Source of the DNA: Verrucomicrobiaceae bacterium
GTDB taxonomy: Bacteria > Verrucomicrobiota > Verrucomicrobiia > Verrucomicrobiales > Verrucomicrobiaceae
Length of the DNA: 64,000 nt
Reading direction: 5' to 3'
Assembly (NCBI GenBank): GCA_016795465.1
Contig: JAEUHK010000051.1
Coordinates: 124,001 to 188,000, forward strand
Position numbers and translations under genes: made by a program. The stretch's first letter is position 1; every line of letters begins with the position of its first letter. The notes under the pieces are model-generated. The model worked only from the letters and a program-made list of their open reading frames with translations, was not told the DNA's origin and did not search any database. Positions 57,835 to 64,000 of this stretch are shown in pieces.

Positions 57835-59280
57835 TTACTCATCAGCAGCCTTTTTGCCCTTCCCCTTCACTTTGCCTTTGCCCTTTTTCTTTTTGGCGGC
57901 GTCCGGTGAAGGCGTGTTTTTGAGCGGCATCGGGGCTTTGATGGCCTCACGCCAGCTTTGGAGCTTCGCGTGGAGTTCTTTGGCCTTCTCCGGCATTGAG
58001 GCGGCGAGGTTGTTGGACTCACCAACGTCCTCTTTGAGGTTGTAGAGCTCCAAACGGCCGTCTTCGAGGTATTCCATGAGCTTCCAATCACCGACTTCGA
58101 CGAGGCTCACCGGCGTGGTGCGCCAGGTGTCCGCCCCTGCGCCGAGATAGCCGGGGAAATGCTGGTAGATGGCATCGCGCTTCAGCGAGGCCGCAGGATC
58201 GCGGAAAAGAGGCGCGAGGCTTTCACCATCGAGCGGCTGATCTGTCGGCGGTGCCGCATGTGCGATCTCCGCGAGCGTGGGCATCACATCGACGTGGATC
58301 GAGGGCACATCACAACTCGACCCGGCCTTCGTGACACCGGGCCAGCGCACGATGAAAGGCACACGCGTGCCGCCTTCATACAGGCTGCCTTTGCCGCTGC
58401 GCAGCGGAGCATTGTCGGTGATGTCACCGGCGCTCTTCATGATGCCTTCGCGGGCATAACCACCTACGCCGCCGTTGTCGCTGGTGAAGATGAGCACGGT
58501 GTTTTCGGCGAGTTTGAGCTCATCGAGTGTCTGCATCACGCGGCCCACGCTGTCGTCGACGCTGGCGATCATCGCGGCATAGACCGGATTGTTGTGACCG
58601 CCCACGCCGGGCTTCGGCTTGAACTTTTCGATAAGGTCCTTCTTGGCCTGATGCGGCGAGTGAACGCCAAAGTGCGGCAGATAGAGGAAGAACGGTGCAT
58701 CTTTGTGCCGCTGGATGAAATCGACCGCCTTGTCCGTGAGGAAATCGGCGAGGTATTGGCCCTCCGGAACCTCCGTCTTCGGATTGGTGGCGAAGTCGAA
58801 GTGCTTGCCCATGCTCACGATGGCCTCGTCAAAGCCGCGCTTGCCGGGATGATAGTCACCTTTCTCACCGAGGTGCCATTTGCCAAACATGCCGGTGGCA
58901 TAGCCTGCCGACTTCATCACCTGCGCGAGCGTGGTTTTCTCCAGCGGAAGCTCGGTGACGTTGTCCACCGGGCGCAGAGGGCGCATGCTCCAGTCAAAGC
59001 GGTCGATGCCGCCGACGGTGTAAACGCCCGTGCGTGCCGCATACTGGCCGCTCATCAGCGCGGCGCGGGTGGGCTGGCAGTTCTGGCAATGATGATGCCG
59101 CGTGAGCTTCATGCCCTGCGAGGCCAGCTTGTCGATGTTCGGCGTCTCGTAGTATTTCGAGCCAAAGCAGGCCACATCGGTCCAGCCGAGGTCATCAGCC
59201 ATGATGAAGACGATGTTCGGCTGCTTGTCCGCGGCGAGAACGGCAAGCGGCAGGAGGAAGAGGAAGGCTAGAAACTTCAT
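57835..59280 (-). CDS. Secreted type I sulfatase
   Basis: 481 residues from ATG 59280. The signal peptide is MKFLAFLFLLPLAVLAA. The metal pair IVFIMADDLGWTD and the formylglycine consensus CQPTRAALMSGQYAARTG (C-x-P-x-R) identify a formylglycine-dependent sulfatase. TGMFGKWHLGEK and ITDNAPLRSGKGSLYEGGTR complete the active site. A Lys-rich tail (about 20 residues, KKKKGKGKVKGKGKK) ends the protein. It should hydrolyse sulfate esters, likely from sulfated polysaccharides in the periplasm. No maturation enzyme gene is in the window. Confidence 0.93.
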   Translation of the reverse strand: MKFLAFLFLLPLAVLAADKQPNIVFIMADDLGWTDVACFGSKYYETPNIDKLASQGMKLTRHHHCQNCQPTRAALMSGQYAARTGVYTVGGIDRFDWSMRPLRPVDNVTELPLEKTTLAQVMKSAGYATGMFGKWHLGEKGDYHPGKRGFDEAIVSMGKHFDFATNPKTEVPEGQYLADFLTDKAVDFIQRHKDAPFFLYLPHFGVHSPHQAKKDLIEKFKPKPGVGGHNNPVYAAMIASVDDSVGRVMQTLDELKLAENTVLIFTSDNGGVGGYAREGIMKSAGDITDNAPLRSGKGSLYEGGTRVPFIVRWPGVTKAGSSCDVPSIHVDVMPTLAEIAHAAPPTDQPLDGESLAPLFRDPAASLKRDAIYQHFPGYLGAGADTWRTTPVSLVEVGDWKLMEYLEDGRLELYNLKEDVGESNNLAASMPEKAKELHAKLQSWREAIKAPMPLKNTPSPDAAKKKKGKGKVKGKGKKAADE

Positions 59281-59340
59281 GCGCACCGGGGAACGGTGCG
59301 CATGCGGTCAAATTGCTCGAATTTGGACTTCGCGGCCCGG

Positions 59341-60726
59341 TTACGAGTAGGAGGACTCGACTCGCTTCGCGACGTCGCGGTAACCGTAGTCGGTGTTGTA
59401 AATCTCCTTGAGGGCTTCGAGATACTGGTCCCGCTTGCCGGACTTCTCGTAAACCATCGCCAGCTCGTAAAGGATCTCCTTTTTGATGTTGTCCATGGCG
59501 ACGAGTTCCTTGGCAGCTTCGGACAGCACACCCTCGGCGAGGTCGTTCATGTTCTTCTTCTCGAAGCAGCGGCCGAGCAGAAGCATGGCCTTGGTGCGGA
59601 TGTGCGGATTCGAGCGAGCCTGCTGGAGCTCGGGAATGGCCTCTGTGTAGAGAGTGCCGTCGAAGAGAGCCTGGCCGAGCTCGTAGCGGAGAGTCTTGTC
59701 GGTGGGATTGCGGTCCACGCGGGTCTTCGCTTCTTCAATGAGCTTGCCAGCACGCTCGCGTCGGATCTCGGCGATCTGCGCACGTTTGTCGTCGATATCG
59801 GGCGCGCCTGGGTTGGATTCGATGTCCGCCTCCATCTGGGCGATCTGGAGGTCCTGGATCTTGTTGTGGAGGTTCTCCACCTTGCGCTGGAGAGCCACGT
59901 CACCCGAGTTGAGCGTGAGGGCGTATTCGAAGAAGGTGTAGGCGTTCTCGAGTTGGCCGATGCGCTCGTAAAGGTCGGCCATGCGCTTCACGACGAGGAT
60001 GTTCGTCTGGTCGGCGTTGTATTGCTCGATGGTCTCGGCGAGGAACTGCTCCATCTCCTCCTGCGTCATCCCCTGCTTGTTGAGCTTCTCGAGCTTGGCA
60101 GCCTCGCCGCTGTCCTTCATCGCCTTGCGGAAGTCACCATCCTGCGACCAGCCCTGCGTTTTGATGGAGGTCTTGGCGGCGGCATCCTTCTCGCCCTTGT
60201 TCGCGGCGATGTCACGAGGATCGACCTTCAAGATGGCGCGATACACATCGCTGGCCTTCTGCGGCTCGTCGTGCGCCATGTAGTGGTCGGCGAGCTTGTG
60301 CATGTTCTTCGTGTTCTCGGGATGGCCCATACGGATGGTCTCGAGGGCAAAGGCGGCCAGCTCCGGAAAGTGCAGCTTCATCGCCAGATCGTAGAGCTGG
60401 GTGTTTGCGCCCATGTTGAAGGGGTCCTTCTGGAAGACATTCTCCTCCATCTCCGCGATGACGTCCGCCGGTTCTTTGTTGCCAGATTTGAACAGGCCGC
60501 CGCCGAGGCTCAGACCGCCGAGGCTGAATTTCTTGCCACCCGCATTGGCTTTTTCGCCTTCAGCGGTGCGGAGGAGCATGCGGCCCTGCATGAAGCCCAG
60601 GTTCTCCTTCACAATCGGCAGCACCAGATTGATGACGTAGTCCCAGTTTTTCTGGTCGGCGGAGACGAGGGCGCGTTTCCAGAGGTTTTGGTACTTCGGG
60701 TCGAGGTCGGTGTCCTTGATGATCAT
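59341..60726 (-). CDS. TPR-repeat protein
   Basis: 461 residues from ATG 60726 (MIIKDTDLDP). Tetratricopeptide-like helices fill most of it, for example ILYELAMVYEKSGKRDQYLEAL and TKAMLLLGRCFEKKN. A flexible glycine-rich linker, SLGGLSLGGGLF, lies near residue 70. There is no signal peptide or membrane helix, so it is probably cytosolic and acts as a scaffold. A central helical stretch (LHNKIQDLQIAQMEADI) may be coiled coil. It is preceded by a 52-residue membrane peptide gene 38 bases upstream, in the same direction. Confidence 0.8.
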   Translation of the reverse strand: MIIKDTDLDPKYQNLWKRALVSADQKNWDYVINLVLPIVKENLGFMQGRMLLRTAEGEKANAGGKKFSLGGLSLGGGLFKSGNKEPADVIAEMEENVFQKDPFNMGANTQLYDLAMKLHFPELAAFALETIRMGHPENTKNMHKLADHYMAHDEPQKASDVYRAILKVDPRDIAANKGEKDAAAKTSIKTQGWSQDGDFRKAMKDSGEAAKLEKLNKQGMTQEEMEQFLAETIEQYNADQTNILVVKRMADLYERIGQLENAYTFFEYALTLNSGDVALQRKVENLHNKIQDLQIAQMEADIESNPGAPDIDDKRAQIAEIRRERAGKLIEEAKTRVDRNPTDKTLRYELGQALFDGTLYTEAIPELQQARSNPHIRTKAMLLLGRCFEKKNMNDLAEGVLSEAAKELVAMDNIKKEILYELAMVYEKSGKRDQYLEALKEIYNTDYGYRDVAKRVESSYS

Positions 60727-60763
60727 AATCCCGTGCGAGAGAGGTCGTGGTGTTTTTGGAAGG

Positions 60764-60922
60764 TCATTTTTTTCCGGAGAACCATCCGCCGATGGCCTGC
60801 AATTCCTGCCGGGTGCCATCCGTGAGCCCCTTCACGCTGAAACCGTGCTCGAAGAGCACCATCCAGATGAAGGTGGCGGCGATGAAGGCGAGGGTCCAGA
60901 GGACTTTGGAGACGATGCGCAT
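60764..60922 (-). CDS. 52-residue single-pass membrane protein, hypothetical
   Basis: The frame ATG 60922 to TGA 60764 encodes MRIVSKVLWTLAFIAATFIW and onward to a charged C-terminus ending GWFSGKK. One transmembrane helix (about residues 8-25) is flanked by basic residues inside and by a Glu/His/Lys segment outside. It is too short for routine gene calling but has a clean hydropathy pattern and lies directly upstream of the TPR gene on the same strand. No family is recognised; coding is inferred. Confidence 0.55.
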   Translation of the reverse strand: MRIVSKVLWTLAFIAATFIWMVLFEHGFSVKGLTDGTRQELQAIGGWFSGKK

Positions 60923-61061
60923 GCCAGAAAAAGAGGGCGGACTTTATGGGAAAACGCGCCGCATTGTCCAGCACGCATTTTCCGTGTGGCGTCCGGCACG
61001 AGGCCGGCATGGGCAGAAGATGGTTGTCGGGAGGGCGATGTGCGTGTTTGTTCGCCTGCTC

Positions 61062-61664
61062 ATGAGCCAGGACCGCACCGCCAAGATCACCCGCAAGACC
61101 GCCGAGACGGACATTGCCATCGAATTGAACGTCGATGGCTCCGGCAAGGCGCAGATCGACACGGGTGTCCCGTTTTTCGACCACATGCTCACGCTTTTCA
61201 CGAAGCACGGCCTGTTTGACCTGAATGTGAAGGTCGTGGGGGACATCGAGGTGGACTATCACCACACGGTGGAGGACACCGGCATCGTGCTGGGCCAGTG
61301 CTTTCGCGAGGCGCTGGGGAACAAGGCAGGCATCACCCGCTACGGCTTTTTCCTGCTGCCGATGGATGAGACGCTGGCGGAAGTGGCCATCGACCTCAGC
61401 GGCCGCGCCTTCCTGAGCTACCACGCGCCGGACCGTGTGGAGGCCATCGGCGGAGTGAACCGCTTCAGCTACCAGCTCGTGGAGGAATTCCTCCGCGCTT
61501 TCTCGTCCAGCCTGCTGGCGACCCTGCACGTCGAGATCCGCCGCGGTCGCGATGCGCACCACATGGCGGAGGCCATTTTCAAGGGCCTCTCCCGGGCGAT
61601 GGACGCCGCCACGCGTCTCGATCCCCGTGTCACCGGCATCCCCAGCACCAAGGACGTTCTCTGA
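61062..61664 (+). CDS. hisB: Imidazoleglycerol-phosphate dehydratase
   Basis: 200 residues from ATG 61062 (ATG 61038 is an in-frame alternative). Family motifs are GVPFFDHMLTLFTKHGLFDL, VDYHHTVEDTGIVLGQ and RRGRDAHHMAEAIFKGL, which carry the metal-binding His clusters. It catalyses the sixth step of histidine synthesis, IGP to imidazole acetol phosphate. It is a monofunctional dehydratase without the histidinol-phosphatase half. Its TGA overlaps the ATG of hisH. No hisA or hisF is present in the window. Confidence 0.97.
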   Translation: MSQDRTAKITRKTAETDIAIELNVDGSGKAQIDTGVPFFDHMLTLFTKHGLFDLNVKVVGDIEVDYHHTVEDTGIVLGQCFREALGNKAGITRYGFFLLPMDETLAEVAIDLSGRAFLSYHAPDRVEAIGGVNRFSYQLVEEFLRAFSSSLLATLHVEIRRGRDAHHMAEAIFKGLSRAMDAATRLDPRVTGIPSTKDVL

Positions 61665-62290
61665 TGATGAAACTGGGAGTGCTTGATTACGGCGCGGGGA
61701 ACCTGCGCAGCGTGTTGAATGCCTTTGAGGCCATCCAAACCCACGCGGACCTCGTCACGAAGCCGGCGGACTTTGACGGCATCGATGTGCTCGTGTTTCC
61801 CGGCCAGGGTGCCTTCGGTGACTCGGTGCGCATTTTGAAGGAACGTGAGCTCTGGGAACCTCTCAAAGCCTGGCTGGCCGCGGGCAAACCCTACCTCGGC
61901 ATCTGCCTGGGCTATCAATTGCTGTTTGAAAACAGCGAGGAATGCCCCGGCGTGGAAGGTCTCGCCATCGCGAAGGGCAGCGTGCGGAAGTTTGATGCCG
62001 CCAGCGGTCTGAAAATCCCGCACATGGGCTGGAATGTGGCGCACTGGGCACCGGAACACGCCGCCGTCTGGGCCGGACTGCCGAATCCCACGCACGTCTA
62101 TTTTGTGCACTCCTACTACCCCGAGGTGCAGGATGAATCGCTGGCGCTTTGCCGCACGGATTACGGCACCAGCTTTATCAGCGGCATCGCGCGGAAGAAT
62201 CTCGTCGCGGTGCAATTCCACCCGGAAAAGAGCCAGGAGGCCGGCCTCACCCTGCTGCGCAATGCGGTGCAGGTGCTCACAGCACCGTGA
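61664..62290 (+). CDS. hisH: Imidazole glycerol phosphate synthase subunit HisH
   Basis: 208 residues (the ATG at 61667 is an alternative start). The class I glutamine amidotransferase triad is Cys in LGICLGYQLLFEN, then His and Glu in VQFHPEKSQE. YGAGNLRSVLNAFE at the N-terminus and FVHSYY near residue 145 are HisH hallmarks. It supplies ammonia to HisF for IGP and AICAR synthesis. The usual GICLGMQ reads GICLGYQ here. It is coupled to hisB by an overlap of one base. It converges on the EEP phosphodiesterase gene, overlapping by 14 bases. Confidence 0.96.
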   Translation: MMKLGVLDYGAGNLRSVLNAFEAIQTHADLVTKPADFDGIDVLVFPGQGAFGDSVRILKERELWEPLKAWLAAGKPYLGICLGYQLLFENSEECPGVEGLAIAKGSVRKFDAASGLKIPHMGWNVAHWAPEHAAVWAGLPNPTHVYFVHSYYPEVQDESLALCRTDYGTSFISGIARKNLVAVQFHPEKSQEAGLTLLRNAVQVLTAP

Positions 62291-63338
62291 TCTTTGCCGT
62301 GATGGGCAGGTGATCGCTAGTGCCGGTGAGCTTTTCGCGGTCGAAGTTAAAAGGACGACCACGGGCATCGGCGGCGGGAGCTTTGTCGAAGATGCTGACA
62401 CTGGCGGGTTCGAATTTAAGGCCTTGGACACCGAACACGAGACCGCGGGTGACGATGAACTGGTCGAGCAGGTTCATCGAGTTTGTGGCTCCGGAGAAGA
62501 AGTGGGTGCCGCGATCAGGAATCGCCGTCTGCGGCCACATGGCGTTGAAGAGGTAGGCGGAGCGTTTGAGGTAGCTCTCGGCCGTTGGAGGCTTTCCGCC
62601 GGCTGCCCCCTTCATGTCCTCCTCGACGTGATCGAAGTCTTTGGACGCTTGCAAGTAGTCGAGGATGCTGCGTGACCAGGGTTCGTCGTTGAAATCGCCC
62701 ATGAGCAGGACGTTGCGGTTCCAGCGGGTTTTGAGCTGGTCGAGGGTGAAGGCCGGTTTGGCGGTGAGATATTCCTGCTTGGAGTATTTGAGATAGGCAT
62801 CGACGAGACGTCCGGTGTGCTCGGCGGCGGTGATGCGCAGGGGCTCGCTTTCATACTGGCCGTTTTTGCGGGAGGGCCAGTGATTGACGAGCACGATGAG
62901 CTCGGGCGGTGTGCCGGGACCTTTGAGACGGAGGCGAACTTCGAAAACATCCCGCGTGGCATAGCGCAAATGCACGGTGTGGCCCTTCATCTCGGATTTG
63001 GCGGGCTTGCGGAAGATTTTGTCGGAGTAGAGCAGCGTGCAGTCGATGCCGCGGAGGTCCTCGCTGTCGATGTGGGCCAGTTGAAGATCGGTGCGGCCGG
63101 TGGCCTTGATGAGATCGCGGATGACGGACTCGTTTTCGACCTCGCAGAGCCCGAGGAGATCGGGGCCGGTGCCATCGTGCAGGGCGTTGATGACGCTCGC
63201 GAGGTTTTTGACCTTGGCGTCGTAGGCGGCCTGGGTCCAGCCTTGCTCGGGCGTGAATTCGAGGTCGGTGGCGAGCTCGGACGCGGTGGTGTCGAAAAGG
63301 TTCCCGACGTTCCAAAAGGCGATTTTGATCTCAGGCAT
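62277..63338 (-). CDS. Endonuclease/exonuclease/phosphatase (EEP) family protein
   Basis: 353 residues. The EEP fold is marked by KIAFWNVGNLF at the start (catalytic Asn), LLGLCEVEN (metal Glu), VNHWPSR, LLMGDFNDEPWSR (Asp/Asn pair) and TGTSDHLPITAKI at the C-terminus (Asp-His). No signal peptide is seen. The family includes nucleases and phosphodiesterases; the substrate here is unknown. Its 3' end overlaps that of hisH. A palindromic repeat lies between it and the next gene upstream. Confidence 0.88.
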   Translation of the reverse strand: MPEIKIAFWNVGNLFDTTASELATDLEFTPEQGWTQAAYDAKVKNLASVINALHDGTGPDLLGLCEVENESVIRDLIKATGRTDLQLAHIDSEDLRGIDCTLLYSDKIFRKPAKSEMKGHTVHLRYATRDVFEVRLRLKGPGTPPELIVLVNHWPSRKNGQYESEPLRITAAEHTGRLVDAYLKYSKQEYLTAKPAFTLDQLKTRWNRNVLLMGDFNDEPWSRSILDYLQASKDFDHVEEDMKGAAGGKPPTAESYLKRSAYLFNAMWPQTAIPDRGTHFFSGATNSMNLLDQFIVTRGLVFGVQGLKFEPASVSIFDKAPAADARGRPFNFDREKLTGTSDHLPITAKITVL

Positions 63339-63381
63339 GCCACGAGGGTATCAAGCCGGCCGCGGAAGGGGAAGCGTGAAA

Positions 63382-63484
63382 GTTTGTAGTTCGGCCTTCA
63401 GGCCGTGATTGGAGCATCTTGGGCGGGCTGAAGCCCCCTTGCCCGCAGTGCTACGCTCAGCGTTGCAGGCGGGGAACTACGAAC
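63382..63484. repeat. GTAGTTCGGCCTTCAGGCC-type inverted repeat
   Basis: The outer arms GTTTGTAGTTC (63382-63392) and GAACTACGAAC (63474-63484) are inverted with one mismatch. Inside are GGCCTTCAGGCC and GGGCGGGCTGAAGCCCCC hairpins. The right arm ends immediately next to the stop codon of the minus-strand gene at 63485. Confidence 0.8.
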
Positions 63485-64000
63485 TCACGGCGGCGTGACA
63501 CCGAGACCGGGTGGACTGGGATTGTGTGACACGTCATCAGGTGTGAAGAGTTCCTTGTCGGGCCCGGCGCTGCGGATTTCGAGTTTGCCGGGGCCGTTGG
63601 CATGAAACCAAAACGGTGTGCCCCAGCGATCGACGAGCTGCCCGCCACGCAGCGCATTGTGCTGCCGGGGGAAGATGTGGCCCTTCTGTCCGGCATACTG
63701 AGTGCCGGTGAGCGCGGCGGTGATGTCGGCATTGTCGCCGACGGAGTAATTGAGTCCAGCTTTGCCCAGGAGATCGACAAACTCGGCGATGATTTGCAGG
63801 TCTTGCTGCACGGACTGGTCGGGAGAATTCAGCGTGTCAGCTTTTTGAAGATTCGCGGCGTCGATCTCGGGTGTGTTCGTGGTGGTTCGCTGGCTGGTGT
63901 GGAAGAGGTCGGCAGGCTTGCCGAGATCACTGAGCTGCGGCGCGGGTGGCGGCTGCGTAGGCGGCGCGGCGTTTTTTGGCTGTGGAAGGCGTGAGGGCCA
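63485..64000 (-). CDS. GspG-like C-terminal protein, cut off by window edge
   Basis: The frame is open from the window edge to a stop at 63485; 171 residues are visible and the N-terminus lies beyond 64000. The visible N-terminal part is Pro-rich (PPTQPPPAPQ). The C-terminal 100 residues read like the end of a type II secretion major pseudopilin GspG: VDRWGTPFWFHA and IRSAGPDKELFTPDD, common in PVC proteins with a GspG-like tail but no pilin helix. So it may not be a pseudopilin. A GTG at 63811 is a possible internal start, but the open frame continues upstream. Confidence 0.65.
   Translation of the reverse strand, partial: WPSRLPQPKNAAPPTQPPPAPQLSDLGKPADLFHTSQRTTTNTPEIDAANLQKADTLNSPDQSVQQDLQIIAEFVDLLGKAGLNYSVGDNADITAALTGTQYAGQKGHIFPRQHNALRGGQLVDRWGTPFWFHANGPGKLEIRSAGPDKELFTPDDVSHNPSPPGLGVTPP

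Noticed and set aside
56138..58045. 635-codon plus-strand open frame opposite the PilB-like and sulfatase genes
   Set aside because: It spans two real genes and has no domain; the minus strand has full Walker and sulfatase motifs.

Overview
The window looks like a GC-rich (roughly 60 % or more) chromosome segment from a member of the Verrucomicrobiota, probably Verrucomicrobiales and close to Prosthecobacter or Verrucomicrobium. This is inferred from gene content: a PSD1/DUF1549-DUF1553 cytochrome, a DUF6797-type haem protein, a secreted sulfatase, calcium-loop C-termini of the type DxDGDGxSNLxEY, and many small dispersed palindromic repeats. I have no marker gene to prove the taxonomy. No rRNA, tRNA, CRISPR array or prophage was seen.

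Layout. (1) 1-7.9 kb, housekeeping and mixed genes: a cut-off secreted alpha/beta hydrolase, a membrane protein, endonuclease III, a 3D-domain lipoprotein, an ABC ATPase plus solute-binding protein with no permease, a secreted trypsin-like protease and a SET-domain methyltransferase. (2) 8-36.4 kb, a large surface-glycan locus: an MsbA-type exporter, glycosyltransferases, a short plus-strand operon (UDP-sugar dehydrogenase, UDP-sugar 4-epimerase, neuB, putative transferase) and, convergent with it, a 15-gene minus-strand operon (about 30.5 down to 15.9 kb). Most junctions in that operon are 4-base stop/start overlaps. It carries neuC, neuA, a thiamine-diphosphate enzyme, a 2-hydroxyacid dehydrogenase, two sugar epimerase/reductases, a split transketolase, methyltransferases and glycosyltransferases. 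Further plus-strand glycan genes end with an Agl23-like membrane protein and ApbE. (3) 36.4-42.2 kb: a CreB-type regulator next to a CreD-like membrane protein and an unknown secreted protein, then a TIM-barrel sugar isomerase-like protein, a small membrane protein and a HAD phosphatase. (4) 42.3-59.3 kb, mostly exported proteins: a kexin-like subtilase, a divergent pair of PVC-type cytochromes, a zinc-peptidase-like protein, a Gfo/Idh/MocA oxidoreductase, a PilB/GspE ATPase and a sulfatase. (5) 59.3-64 kb: a TPR protein, a 52-residue membrane peptide, hisB-hisH, an EEP-family phosphodiesterase and a cut-off GspG-like protein.

How the genes work together. NeuC (UDP-GlcNAc to ManNAc), NeuB (ManNAc + PEP to Neu5Ac) and NeuA (CTP activation) make a full CMP-sialic-acid route. 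The UDP-sugar dehydrogenase and 4-epimerase would supply uronic-acid and galacto-configured HexNAc precursors. The glycosyltransferases and methyltransferases would build and decorate the glycan, and the ABC exporter could move lipid-linked material. The most unusual part is the co-operonic set of ThDP enzyme, 2-hydroxyacid dehydrogenase, Gfo/Idh oxidoreductase and split transketolase, which suggests an uncommon sugar or acyl modification.

At least five palindromic repeat families lie between genes. One repeat sits in frame inside a cytochrome gene, and another supplies a gene's stop codon.
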